The notes under the pieces were generated by a model. It worked only from the letters and a program-made list of their open reading frames with translations. It had not been told where the DNA came from and searched no databases. Positions 1 through 9,632 of a stretch of DNA of 64,000 nt are shown in pieces. The DNA is from JADKAV01 sp963769435 (lineage in GTDB: Bacteria; Actinomycetota; Actinomycetes; S36-B12; UBA10799), in assembly GCA_963769435.1 (NCBI GenBank), contig CAVYLN010000001.1, positions 744,001 through 808,000 on the forward strand, written 5' to 3'. A program made the translations under genes and the position numbers. The first letter of the stretch is position 1. Each line of letters opens with the position of its first letter.

Positions 1-97
1 GAGCATCGTGTCGTCGCTGGTGACAGCACACGGTGGCACCGTGACCGTGGACCACGCCCGCTTCGAGATCCGTCTGCCCAGGTCCGGCGCCGGGTGA
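1..97 (+). CDS. Sensor histidine kinase, C-terminal end (partial)
   Basis: The window opens inside a gene whose last 31 residues are readable in frame 2 and stop at 95-97. The piece begins SIVSSLVTAHGGTVTV and ends in a hydrophobic strand FEIRLP. This is the usual end of a GHKL ATPase domain (the region after the G2 box, LVTAHGG, followed by the last beta strands). The rest of the kinase and any response regulator lie outside the window. Its TGA overlaps the GTG start of the next gene, so the two are probably co-translated. The short length limits certainty; another GHKL ATPase is possible. Confidence 0.6.
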   Translation, partial: SIVSSLVTAHGGTVTVDHARFEIRLPRSGAG

Positions 98-1168
98 ACT
101 GGATAAACATCTACGCCGAACCCATAGGCTCGGCCGCCGTCTACTTCCTGGGCACTGTGCCTGGCATTGGCGATCCCCTACTTCGCCTGGCAGTACCGCC
201 GTTGGGGCGCGGTGGACCCGTCCCGTGTGTGGGCGCAGGGTTCGTTCGTCCTCTACCTGATGTGCGCGTGGGCGCTGGTACTGATGCCATTCCCGGACCA
301 GACCTGCGCGCGAGACGTCAGCCCGCAGGTGGAACCGTTCAACTGGCTTCGACTGGCCCAGACGCAGAGCGCCGATCGGTACGCCCTGCTGACGAACCCG
401 AACGTGGTGATGTTCGTGTTCAACATCGCGCTGCTCTTCCCGCTGGGGGTGTACCTGCGCAGGTGGTTCGGCCGCGGCCTGCTGTTCTCCGGCGTGGCCG
501 GCTTCTCGCTGTCGCTGGCGTTCGAACTCACGCAGTACAGCGCGATCTTCGGTCTGTACGAGTGCCCGTACCGGCAGTTCAATGTCGATGACCTGATGGC
601 GAACACCGCTGGGGCGCTGATCGGGTGGCTACTGGCGCCCCTGATCATCGTCGTCCCGCGCCGCGGAGGTCCCGTGCGGCCGGACCGCGCTGTGACCCTT
701 CCGCGCAGGACGCTGAGCCTGGTCATCGACTACCTGCTCGCCGCGTTGATCGCGTTGGCCTGGAGCAGCCTGGCCGAGACCTACGGCCTCCCGCAGGCGC
801 GGTCGGAGATGATGTGGGCGCTGCTGATCGTCGCGTGGCTCGTGCCCCTGATCACCGGCGGGCGGACCCCCGGCCAGTTCGCCGTGGGTGCACGAATGGA
901 GTCGACCAACGGGTCACATCGCAACCCGTTGCGGCTCTTCGTGCGCTGGGTGATGGTCTGGGGTCCCTACCCAGCGGCGCTGGCATTCCTGCGTGCGGCG
1001 GGGGTGAGCACCGCCACCGCGGACCTGATCGCCGCAGTCATCCTGGCGTTGTGGCTGGTGCTGCTGACGACCGGGGTGCATGAGGCGGTCAGCCGCACCC
1101 GGACCGTTGTGGATCAGGCCGATTCGCGGAACGCGGACACCAGCGTCGGCAGTGTGGGGAACACGTAG
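94..1168 (+). CDS. VanZ-like / RDD-domain membrane protein (one +1 frameshift)
   Basis: This is an integral membrane protein of about 357 residues after correction. The N-terminal half resembles VanZ (several membrane segments and the stretch FELTQYSAIFG typical of the family). The C-terminal part, from about residue 215, resembles an RDD domain with the R...D arrangement in RTLSLVIDYLL and GGRTPGQFAVG. VanZ-type proteins are linked to glycopeptide tolerance; no activity can be assigned here. The frame changes near position 152: removing one G restores a continuous start MNWINIYAEPIGSAA leading into the VanZ segment. The GTG start overlaps the kinase stop by 4 bp, and the 3' end overlaps the convergent SulP gene by 55 bp. 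Confidence 0.65.
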
Positions 1169-2784
1169 TCGCGTCCGATCCGGTCGATGAAGCCCGTCGG
1201 CTCCAGGGCTTCCACAAGTTCACTCTTGGCCCGCACCAGAACGAACCTGATTCCGGCGGCTTCGACCTCGTCCGCAAGTTGCTCAAGCGCCTCCAACCCT
1301 GTCGAATCGATCTCGATGATCGCCTCGGACTGCAGTGCGAACCACCGCAAGCCCGTGAGTCGCTCGGCGATCATCAGGCGCGCCTGCGACAGGAAGTAGT
1401 CGGCGTTCGCGAAGAACAGTGGGGAGTCGAATCGGAATATCAACAGGCCCGGTTCCTCGCGCACCTCCGGGAAGTCACCGATGTCGTGCATGCCCGCCAG
1501 CCCCGGTACGAAACCCAGCGCAGCCGAGTGCGGGCGGGCGACCTCCACCATGAGCAGCAGCACTGAAAGCGCGACCGCCACCAGCACCCCGTAGAGCACA
1601 CCGAACACCAGCACACCGGCGGTCGTCACGATCGCCAGCCAGAACTCCGATCGCCGGAAACGCCACAGGCGACGGAAGTCCGCAACATCGATCAGCAGAA
1701 CCGCGGCATAGACCACCAGTGCGCCCAACGCGGCCTGCGGGATCACTTCGAGGATGGGACCGGCCACCAGGAGCACTATCGCGAGGAACCCGGCAGCGGC
1801 GATCGAGTACCCCTGGGAGGTCGCTCCGGAGGCCCTCGCCACCGCTGAACGGCTCCCGCTGGTCGACACCGGCATACCCCTGAACAGGCCGGCTGCGATG
1901 TTGAGGACCGACAAGGCCCGCAGCTCGGTGGCCGGGAGAAGCGCCGGGTCGGAGGCGCGGTGGAACGAACGACCGGTGAGGGTCGCATCGGTGTAGGCCA
2001 CCAGCAGCACCCCTACCGCACCGAGCATGAGTTCGGGAAGCAGCTCTCGGGGCAGGTTCGGCACGGCCGGGGTGGGCAGTCCCGCCGGGATGTCCCCGAG
2101 CAGCAGAACAGGCTGATCGAGCGCGTTGAGGATCGCCGCCAACCCCACGCCCAGGGTCAACGCCATGAGCGGGGCGAAAGCCTTCAGCCGGGTACGGCCC
2201 AGCGTGAACAGGGCCACCAACACAACAATCGCCACAAGTACCGCCGGCCACTGAAGGCTCGCGTCTGTGAGCAGCCAGAGATGCTCGAACACGGTGTCGG
2301 AGTCGCGGGTGAAGGCGCCGAGCACGCGGTCGAGCTGACTGTTGATCATCAGCACGGCGATACCCGCCATGTAGCCGACGAGGATGGGACGGGAAAGCAG
2401 GTCGGCCACGAACGACAGCCGCAACAGACTCGCGATCAACCCGATGACCCCCACGGCGATCGCCAGAGCGGCGGCCGCGTTGGCCGATGTCGTCTGCCCG
2501 GCGGCAACGAAGGGGACGATGACGGCGGCGGTCATCACCGCGACGCTGGACTCGGGCCCGAAACTGAGCCACCGCGAGGTGCCCAGAAGGGCATACAGCG
2601 GTAGCGCGATGAGCGCTCCCCAGAGCCCGACGACCGGCGACAGGCCGGCGATGATCGCGTAGGCCATGACCTGCGGGACCAGGTAGGCGGTGACGGTGAG
2701 GCCCGCGATGAGGTTGCTGCGCTCGAACGGTCGCAGATGGTCGTCCAATCCGGGCAACCACCTGCGCAACGCCGGGCGGGTCAT
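1114..2784 (-). CDS. SulP/SLC26-family anion transporter with STAS domain
   Basis: A 556-residue inner-membrane protein. Residues about 20-410 hold repeated hydrophobic segments with the SulP hallmark near the N-terminus (ERSNLIAGLTVTAYLVPQVM and then GLSPVVGLWGALI). The last ~120 residues form a soluble STAS domain (around IEIDSTGLEALEQLADEVE). Such proteins move sulfate, bicarbonate or other anions; the substrate cannot be told from sequence. It lies 28 bp downstream of a secreted NlpC/P60-like gene on the same strand and converges on the VanZ-RDD gene. Confidence 0.88.
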   Translation of the reverse strand: MTRPALRRWLPGLDDHLRPFERSNLIAGLTVTAYLVPQVMAYAIIAGLSPVVGLWGALIALPLYALLGTSRWLSFGPESSVAVMTAAVIVPFVAAGQTTSANAAAALAIAVGVIGLIASLLRLSFVADLLSRPILVGYMAGIAVLMINSQLDRVLGAFTRDSDTVFEHLWLLTDASLQWPAVLVAIVVLVALFTLGRTRLKAFAPLMALTLGVGLAAILNALDQPVLLLGDIPAGLPTPAVPNLPRELLPELMLGAVGVLLVAYTDATLTGRSFHRASDPALLPATELRALSVLNIAAGLFRGMPVSTSGSRSAVARASGATSQGYSIAAAGFLAIVLLVAGPILEVIPQAALGALVVYAAVLLIDVADFRRLWRFRRSEFWLAIVTTAGVLVFGVLYGVLVAVALSVLLLMVEVARPHSAALGFVPGLAGMHDIGDFPEVREEPGLLIFRFDSPLFFANADYFLSQARLMIAERLTGLRWFALQSEAIIEIDSTGLEALEQLADEVEAAGIRFVLVRAKSELVEALEPTGFIDRIGRDYVFPTLPTLVSAFRESA

Positions 2785-2812
2785 GGGTCAATCTTGCCCG
2801 ACCCCGCAGCCG

Positions 2813-3418
2813 TTACCGGTAGTACGGCGACGCCCACCCGAGGTAGGGACCCCACTCGTTGAGTTCACGCCAGTCGATGATCTCGAGGCCGCCGCCCGGC
2901 ATGTTCGTCACGACCTTCCCGTCACCGACGTAGGTGGCGATGTGACCCGCGGGGTTCGACGTACTCCAGAACATCTGCGCACCGACCGGGATGTCCCTGT
3001 CGCCGGGATGGGCCACACCCGCGTTCTTGGCCCGGCTCCACTGCGCCAGCGCGGTGGTCGTCCGCGCCGTCGCACCATAGGCGTCGTCGGCCAGTCGCAG
3101 GCACTGATCGGAGTAACCGCCCATGCCCTGGTTCGCCCACTGCTTCAAACGGGCGACTGCCTCTTTCGCTGTGTGCGAGGTGCCGAAGGTGCGCAGCCCG
3201 CCGCTGCGGGCTGCACGCTTGCGCTCGCGAATCTGGTCCTTCTTCGCCCACGCTGCCGCCGACCCGAAATCGGGTTGTCCGGCGAACTCGATGGCCGGCC
3301 GGGCCTGGGCGGGAGCGGAGGCGAGCGTCCGTGCATGGGTGGTGTCGGGCGGGGTCAGCGAGGCGACACCTCCGGCCAGCATGGGCACGGCCAGAGCCGT
3401 GACGATCGAACGCTTCAC
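2813..3418 (-). CDS. Secreted NlpC/P60-like cysteine hydrolase candidate, copy 1
   Basis: A 201-residue protein with an N-terminal signal peptide (MKRSIVTALAVPMLAGG). The mature C-terminal half has a Cys in YSDQCLRLADDAYG and a His in NPAGHIATYVGDGKVV. This Cys...GH(I/V)xxYVGxG arrangement is that of NlpC/P60-like papain-fold peptidoglycan hydrolases. The third catalytic position is not obvious, so the enzymatic role is inferred. The GTG start has a clear AGGAG six bases upstream. It is a paralogue of the gene at 3571-4146: both end in a YLGWAxPYY tail and share the whole catalytic half. Confidence 0.6.
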   Translation of the reverse strand: MKRSIVTALAVPMLAGGVASLTPPDTTHARTLASAPAQARPAIEFAGQPDFGSAAAWAKKDQIRERKRAARSGGLRTFGTSHTAKEAVARLKQWANQGMGGYSDQCLRLADDAYGATARTTTALAQWSRAKNAGVAHPGDRDIPVGAQMFWSTSNPAGHIATYVGDGKVVTNMPGGGLEIIDWRELNEWGPYLGWASPYYR

Positions 3419-3520
3419 AATTCACTCCTGAAAGTGGGGGTTGTTCTGTGACGGGTATGCCCCGTGGCCGCTAGCGCGATAGGTGAGGTCGATCACGAGG
3501 CGGAATCCGCCTGCGCCGCA

Positions 3521-3565
3521 CAGCACAAAGGCTCGGTCACGAGTCGCGACCGAGCCTTTGTGCTG
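3521..3565 (-). terminator. Intrinsic-type terminator hairpin
   Basis: A perfect 18-bp inverted repeat (3521-3538 pairing with 3548-3565) with a 9-nt loop starts five bases after the stop codon of the upstream paralogue at 3571. No U-tract follows, which is common in high-GC actinobacteria. It would separate transcription of the two paralogues. Confidence 0.8.
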
Positions 3566-3570
3566 CGGGA

Positions 3571-4146
3571 CTAGCCGTAGTACGGCTCGGCCCACCCCAG
3601 GTACCTGCCCCAGGAGTTCATGTTCTTCCAATTGATCTTCTTGACCCGTCCACCGGGCATGTTCGTCACGGCTTTGCCGTTGCCGACGTAGGTGGCGATG
3701 TGGCCGGCGGGGTTGGACGTGCGCCAGAACATCTGGGCACCGACCGGTGGTTTGCGGTTGCGCGGGTGGGCGAAACCCTTCCGCTTCGCGCGGTGCCACT
3801 GGCTCAGTGCGGTGCTGGTGCGGTTGCCCTTGGGCTGGTAGGCGTTGTCGGCGAGTCGCAGGCACTGGTTGTGGTAGCCACCGGTACCCCGCTTGGCCCA
3901 ACGCTCGAGGCGGTTCACGGCGGTGTTGGGGCTGAACCGGACGTTCCTGGTCCGCATCGTCACACCGGCGGCGCGGGACGAGCGCTTGCTCGCCGCCTTG
4001 CGCTTGTTCTTCTTCGCGTCCTCGGCAGAGACAACCGCTGATGCTGACGCCGGAGCGGTCGGGGCCGCAGAGGCCGGCGCGGCGGCGAAGCCACCGATCG
4101 CGATCGGTGCGGCGATCCCCATGGCGAGGATTGTCTTGCTGTTCAC
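3571..4146 (-). CDS. Secreted NlpC/P60-like cysteine hydrolase candidate, copy 2
   Basis: A 191-residue protein with a signal peptide (MNSKTILAMGIAAPIAIGG, then an Ala-rich stretch). It carries the same apparent Cys/His pair as its neighbour: YHNQCLRLADNAYQ and NPAGHIATYVGNGKAV. A Lys/Arg-rich linker (KKNKRKAASKRSSRAAG) precedes the catalytic half and could bind wall polymers. GTG start with AGGAG about 10 bases upstream. The tandem position, shared fold and shared C-terminus indicate a local duplication. Divergence is greatest in the linker, so the two may target different wall sites. Confidence 0.6.
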   Translation of the reverse strand: MNSKTILAMGIAAPIAIGGFAAAPASAAPTAPASASAVVSAEDAKKNKRKAASKRSSRAAGVTMRTRNVRFSPNTAVNRLERWAKRGTGGYHNQCLRLADNAYQPKGNRTSTALSQWHRAKRKGFAHPRNRKPPVGAQMFWRTSNPAGHIATYVGNGKAVTNMPGGRVKKINWKNMNSWGRYLGWAEPYYG

Positions 4147-4272
4147 GGTGTCGTCTCTCCTGTAACGGATGAATTCGGGACACCACCGTGATTCCCGCGT
4201 TCACACGCTGCGACACGTGACGCTCATCACCGCGAACGCGTGACCCCCGTCACAGGGCGCGGATTCTCACCG

Positions 4273-5391
4273 CTACTTGGACGCGTAGGCCTTCTTCTGG
4301 CTGCGAACCAGGTCGATCAGATCGCCGAGCGGCAGGTTGATGTCCATGAGGTGCAGGCCCCAGCCGGGGTTCGGAGACCCCGTGAGTTTCTTGGCCTTGC
4401 CGATGCCTTTGACCATGAGCACGTTGGCACCATTGGACTTCATGCACTTCGCCTTGTAGCGGTCTTTCGGCGTCAGCCAAGCGGTCTTGGCCTTCGGCGG
4501 GGTGCCGCCGTACAGGATTCCAGCGGCCGCGCCCAGCAGACCGGGGATCGGCTCGCCCCGCAGAAGGGTGTCGATCTTGGCCCACCCACCCTTGAGTGCG
4601 GCCGGATTGGTGCATGCGGCCTCGTAGGAGACGCCGGGTTCAGGGGCCACCCGAACCCGTCCGAACAGGCTGTCGTCCGGCGGCTTCTGCGAGAACGACG
4701 CATAGGAGATCACACAGCCGGTCTGCTTCTTGCCAGTGCAGATCGGGGTGTTGGCGAAGTCGCCGCCCTTGCGCTTGCCCGTGGGCACGGCGACGCTGCT
4801 GCCGATGAGCAGTGCCGACACCATCTTCTCGCGCACCGCGGGGTCGGGGTCGATCTGCTCGCGGATGAGCCGCTTGAGCACCCCTGAACCCTGGGAATGG
4901 CCGATCAGCACAAATCCGCGCTTCGGGTTCTCGGTCCTGAACTGCGTCCAGGCATCCAGCACGTCCTGGTACCCGACCTCACGCTCCTCGGGCGTTACCG
5001 TGGCCGAGCCGCCGCTGAGGATGGCACGTAGGGTCACCTGCCGGTACATGGGTGCGTACACGTCGCACACCTGGCTGAAACGGGCCGCCTGATATTTCGC
5101 GATCGAGATCTCCTCCGGCTCGATGTCCAGATTGGCGATGGGCGTGGTCTGCTCGCTGACGGTCGGATAGACGTAGAAGCAGTCGATCTTGGGATTGGCC
5201 GGGAGTTTGGGCTTGACCACCTTCTTGGGCGCCTTGAACGACTTGATGGTCGTCTTCAGCGACCCGCGGCACGGATTGGTGTCGGAGCCGGGACGGCACA
5301 GCCAGACGGTGTCAGCGTGAGCCACCGCGGGCGCTGCCAGCAGCGTCGTGGCCACGGCGACAGGCATCAGGTATCGCAAAGGACTCCGCAT
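4273..5391 (-). CDS. Secreted DUF3089-family alpha/beta hydrolase
   Basis: A 372-residue protein with a signal peptide ending near AVAHA (about residue 26). It has the alpha/beta-hydrolase nucleophile elbow GHSQG (Ser about 166) preceded by FVLI, and the family start KIDCFYVYPTVSEQ. Four or more cysteines in the mature part fit an exported, disulfide-containing enzyme. The length and block order match the DUF3089 family, described as lipase/esterase-like; the substrate is unknown. It stands alone, with about 125 bp before it and 54 bp after it. Confidence 0.8.
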   Translation of the reverse strand: MRSPLRYLMPVAVATTLLAAPAVAHADTVWLCRPGSDTNPCRGSLKTTIKSFKAPKKVVKPKLPANPKIDCFYVYPTVSEQTTPIANLDIEPEEISIAKYQAARFSQVCDVYAPMYRQVTLRAILSGGSATVTPEEREVGYQDVLDAWTQFRTENPKRGFVLIGHSQGSGVLKRLIREQIDPDPAVREKMVSALLIGSSVAVPTGKRKGGDFANTPICTGKKQTGCVISYASFSQKPPDDSLFGRVRVAPEPGVSYEAACTNPAALKGGWAKIDTLLRGEPIPGLLGAAAGILYGGTPPKAKTAWLTPKDRYKAKCMKSNGANVLMVKGIGKAKKLTGSPNPGWGLHLMDINLPLGDLIDLVRSQKKAYASK

Positions 5392-5445
5392 GCCCGCAGG
5401 GTAACCCGGCGCATCGCCGCGTGCAGAACATCTGCTGGATCGTGA

Positions 5446-8302
5446 TCACAGCTCGTCTTCGGGCGCATACACCGCGGTGCGGGCCTTCCCCTCCCGCTTC
5501 GCCCGGTAGAGCGCCGCGTCCGCCCTGCGCAATGCCTCGTCAGCCGGCTCGCCGGCGCCCACCACGGCGATCCCGATACTGACTGTCACCGTGATGGTGA
5601 AATCCTCGATCTCCATCGGCTGTTGGACGGCCCGGTGCAGCACTCCTGCGATCCGCGCGGCATCGTCGGCCGTGTGGATGGCGGGCAGCACCAGCACGAA
5701 CTCATCCCCACCGAACCGCGCCAGCACGTCGTCAGAGCGGATGCGTTCCCGGATCCGCCGCGCCACAGTGACGATCACCTCGTCACCCACCGCGTGCCCA
5801 TAGGTGTCGTTGACCGGCTTGAGACCGTCGAGGTCGATGAACAGGATTCCGGCGTTCACGCCCGTTCTGGGTCGTTTCGCGAGAACTCCCGAGATTCTGG
5901 CCAGCAGCTCCGCGCGGTTCAGAAGTTGAGTCATGGAGTCGTGAGTGGCAAGGAATCGCAACTGCTCGCGGGCCGCGCGCGACTCTGTGACGTCGGCGAA
6001 CTGCGACACATATCCGGTCGAAACGCCGCGCTCATCGCGAAGCAGCGCGACCGAGTGCTCGACCAGGACCCGCTCGCCGTCAGAACGCACCATCTGGTGA
6101 TCCCGCGTGACCGAGGTCATGGATCCGGCCAGCAGCCGTGTCCGCAGGCGCCGGTCGAGGTCGTCGTCGACCGGATCGAGCACGTCGCCGAGGTCGTGTT
6201 CGAGAAGCCACTGCTCGGGCCGGCCCAGCAGCTCGCAGAGCGCCGGGTTGACCTGCAGGAATCGCCGGTCGCAGTGCCACCACAGCCATGCCGGTCGGCG
6301 CGGAGGCCATGGCGGTCCGGAATCGTTGTTCGCTGCTCCGCAGCGCTTCACGCGCTTCGTGCTCGGCCTGGATGTCGCGCAGCCGACCCACCCGTCCGAC
6401 CAGTTCTCCGGCTTCGTTGAGTAGCGGTCGCGAACTGATGTCCATCCAGATGGACGTGCCGCCGGAAGTGCGACACCTGCCCTCGAAGTCGATGCGGTCC
6501 AGGTTGGACGGACCGAGTTGCAGAGAAGCGGGAAGGTCCTCCAGAAGCAGATAGTCGAGCATGGGCTTTCCCAGTATCTCTTCACACGACCACCCGGTGA
6601 CCTCCGACACCGATGGGGAAACCCACTCGAGGCGTCCGTTCGGTGTGGCTCTGAAGACCACATCCGAGGAGTTCTCGGCCATGAGCCGGTAGTGCTCCTC
6701 GCTCTCGGCCAGTGCCCGCTGGGCGCGCACGGATTCGGTGATGTCGATGATCTGGGACACGACGTAGCGCACCTGACCTGCCTCGTCACGCACGCAGGAG
6801 ACCGTCAGGTCCGTCCAGACGACCTCCCCGTCGGGCTTGACGTAGCGCTTGGGTATGCGATAGGTGTCCCGCGTGCCCGCAAGCACCTCGGCGACCAGCT
6901 CGAGGTCCTTGTCGAGATCGTCGGGGTGGGTGAGCTCCTGCCAGGTACTTCTGGTCAGGGTCTCCGCGTCACGGCCGAGGAGCAGCGACATCCTGGGATT
7001 CACCCGCAGGAACTCCCCGCTTGGCGCCACGATCGCCATCCCGATCGCGGCGTCCATCATGGAACGGCGGAACCGCTCCTCGGACTCTTCGAGCGCCGCC
7101 TGCGCATCCTTCTGCGCCTGGATGTCACGCAAGGCATCGACACCACCGATGATCCTCCCCTCGTCGTCGGTCACCGCTCGGCCGATGACACTCATCCATC
7201 GCCATCGGCCGTCAGCGGTGGCCAGACGTAGCTCCATACGGCCGACGAGTTCGCCCCGGGCGATGATCTCCTTCTGGGTTTCGTAAACGCGAGGCAGGTC
7301 CTCAGGATGGATGAGCTCAGCCAGTCGGTGGCCGATGAGTTGCTCCGGGGGTAGACCCAAGACCCATTCGACAGAGGGGCTCACCCAGGTGAGTTGGTGG
7401 TTCGCGCCGGTCTGGAAGACCATCTCGGACGCATTCTCCGCCAGCAGCCGGTAGTGCTCGCGTGACTCGGCGATCTGCTGGGTCGCCTGCACCCGCGGGG
7501 TGACATCGCGCCAGGTGAAACTCACACTGTCGTCGACCCTGACCGCACGAACATCGATGCACAATGCAGGAAGACCCTCCAACGGCACCGTCTGCTCGTC
7601 CACTGACAACGACTCTCCGGTTTCGAGCACGGATTCGGCCCATCCCTGGACCATTCGCGCGGCCTCCCCACTCCACAGGTCCCGCAGACGGCGTCCCATG
7701 AAGTCCTTTGGATCGACCCGCAGAAACCTCCCCGCCGCCACGTTGATCCGCGTGTATTCCAGGTCGGTCAGTCGGCCTCGCCCGTCACGAACCGCACGAA
7801 GCGTCACATGCGGGTCGATCAAGGAGTCAAGCGTGGCGCTGAGCTCACGTTCGGCCCGCGCAACGTCCCTGTCAGCTGCATATCGCGAAGTGACGTCCCA
7901 CCAGGCCAGGCCGAGCCCGTCACCGACCCGCACCGCACTCAGGTCGAAGTGCCTGACCCGTCCATGATTGAGATAGGCCGGATACTCCCAGTCGTCGAGG
8001 GTCAACGGCTCACCCGACTCGACCACCTGAACGTACAGGTCCAACAATCCGGCGGCCTTCGCCTCTGGATCGACTTCGAGCAGGCGCCTTCCCAGCAGCG
8101 AGTCAAGTTCGAGCCCAAGCGCCTCACATGCGGAACGGTTGGCCTCCAGATAGATGAAGTCGACCACCTGGCCATCGACACGCTCGGCCTGTAGCAGAAC
8201 ATACGGATCGGGATAGGCGGCCGGGTTCACCTCGCCGGGGCGGCGTCTCGTTGAGGGCATGGAGTCACTGGCAAACCCATCCCCCGCGTCCGGTGCGTTC
8301 AT
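5446..8302 (-). CDS. Six-PAS diguanylate cyclase (one +1 frameshift)
   Basis: A cytosolic sensor of about 951 residues after correction. Six successive PAS-type modules can be followed, four of them starting with EHYRL or ERFR-like helices (for example EHYRLLAENASEMVF, ERFRRSMMDAAIGMA, QRFRTAMASAPTGMA). The C-terminal ~170 residues are a GGDEF domain with intact FGGDEF and an upstream RSDD that fits the RxxD inhibitory I-site. It would make cyclic di-GMP in response to ligands or redox cues. The frame shifts near 6275; deleting one base joins the sixth PAS to LQVNPALCELLGRPEQ. Start ATG at 8302 is chosen for its GGGAG box four bases upstream, over an in-frame start 72 bp earlier. Confidence 0.8.
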
Positions 8303-8590
8303 CAACTCCCTTTCCAGGGACTCACGGTAGGACGATGCGGGAGCGGCGACGCCCCGGGAGCACAGCGGACGCACACGAGGCCCTTGCGATCACCCTGGGT
8401 CACCGGGGTGGCGGGACCGGGACCCTCGAGTGTGCACCGCAAGGGCCACCCCTAGTTGAGCACTGCGCTCAACGTAGGGGTACAGTGGAGTCGTTCCCCG
8501 TAAAGCAGGAACCGCCGACCGGGGTGGAACAACCCACCCGTGAGTTCAGCCCCTCTCGACGACCTCTCCACCCGAAAGGTTGTCAATCCG
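8303..8590. other. Intergenic regulatory stretch between PAS-GGDEF and agmatine cluster
   Basis: No gene is supported in these 288 bases. Apart from the palindrome described separately, I see no second hairpin or obvious riboswitch. The first gene downstream has only a weak AAAGG about 12 bases before its ATG. Confidence 0.5.
8451..8478. promoter_or_regulatory. Palindromic operator candidate upstream of the agmatine cluster
   Basis: An imperfect palindrome: the left half CCTAGTTGAGC and the right half GCTCAACGTAGG are reverse complements except for one missing base, around the centre ACTGC. It overlaps a possible TTGAGC (8456-8461) and lies just before TACAGT (8481-8486), a promoter-like pair 19 bp apart. 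It sits 113 bp before the first gene of the cluster. The TetR-type regulator at the end of the cluster is the obvious candidate to bind it; this is inference. Confidence 0.5.
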
Positions 8591-9619
8591 ATGCGAGCAG
8601 TCTCGCAATTTCATCGATACCCAGGACCTGGGTCCGGACACTGATCCGCGCGCAGATGGACCTGATCCGGCTGCTCAAGCAGGCCGACAAGCAGAACGCA
8701 TGTCCGCGACTGCTGGAAGGCGCGTCACTGGGCATGATCTTCGAGGAGGCATCCACCCGTACGCGGGTCTCCTTCGAGGTGGCCATGACCAAGCTGGGCG
8801 GGCACGCGCTCTACCTCAAGCCCGGCGAGATCCATCTGGGCGAGAAGGAGAACATCGCCGACACCGCGCGGGTGCTGTCGCGGATGGTGGACGCCGTGGA
8901 GATCCGGGCCTTCAAGCATGACACGGTGACCGACTTCGCGCAGTACGCCGAGGTTCCGGTCATCAACGGACTGACCGACTACAACCACCCGACGCAGGCG
9001 ATCTGCGACGTCTTCACCATGACCGAACACACCGACAAGGACGTTCCGCGACCTGACCGTCGTGTTCGTCGGTGACGCGACGAACGTCTGCACATCGACC
9101 GCACAGATCGTCACCATGCTCGGCGGTACCTTCATCCATGCCCGTCCCGAGCAGTACGGGATCAAGGCCCAGTGGCCGACCGTTCTCGACGAGATCGCGA
9201 AGAACGAGGATCGCTATGGCGGCCGGTACATCGAAACCGAGGATGTGGAGGACGCCGTGGTCAATGCGGACTTCATCTACACCGACCTGTGGTGGTGGTT
9301 CGGCCAGGAGGCCGAGATCCCCGACCGCGTCAAGGCATTCAAGCCCCGCTACCAGGTCGACGCGCAGTTGATGGCCCGCGCGCCCGAGCACGCCAGGTTC
9401 ATGCACTGCCTGCCCGCGTCCCGCGGCGTCGAGGCGACCGACGAGGTCATGGACAGCGCGCAGTCGATCATCTACGACCAGAGCGAGAACCGCCTGCACA
9501 CCGAGAAGGGTCTGCTCGCCTGGTACATCACCCCCAATCTCGAGCACCCCACGCCGGCGCTACGCGCCTACCACGAGGGTCGCATCGAGTCCTTCCTGCA
9601 CGACGCTGTGATGCGTTGA
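8591..9619 (+). CDS. ptcA: Putrescine carbamoyltransferase (three +1 frameshifts)
   Basis: A transcarbamylase of about 341 residues. It should convert N-carbamoylputrescine and phosphate to putrescine and carbamoyl phosphate in agmatine catabolism. Visible motifs are the carbamoyl-phosphate site STRTR in FEEASTRTRVSFE, the HPTQ motif in GLTDYNHPTQ, the central VFVGDATNVC, YTDLW, and the catalytic HCLPASRG. The sequence follows putrescine rather than ornithine carbamoyltransferase (for example IPVINGMSDYNHPTQ-like and GDATQVC-like blocks). Frame changes lie near 8608, 8642 and 9047, and each is repaired by removing one base. Repair restores an N-terminus MRAVSQFIDTQDLGPD. The genomic order matches the agmatine deiminase clusters of lactic acid bacteria. 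Confidence 0.82.
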
Positions 9620-9632
9620 GGAGATGACAGAA

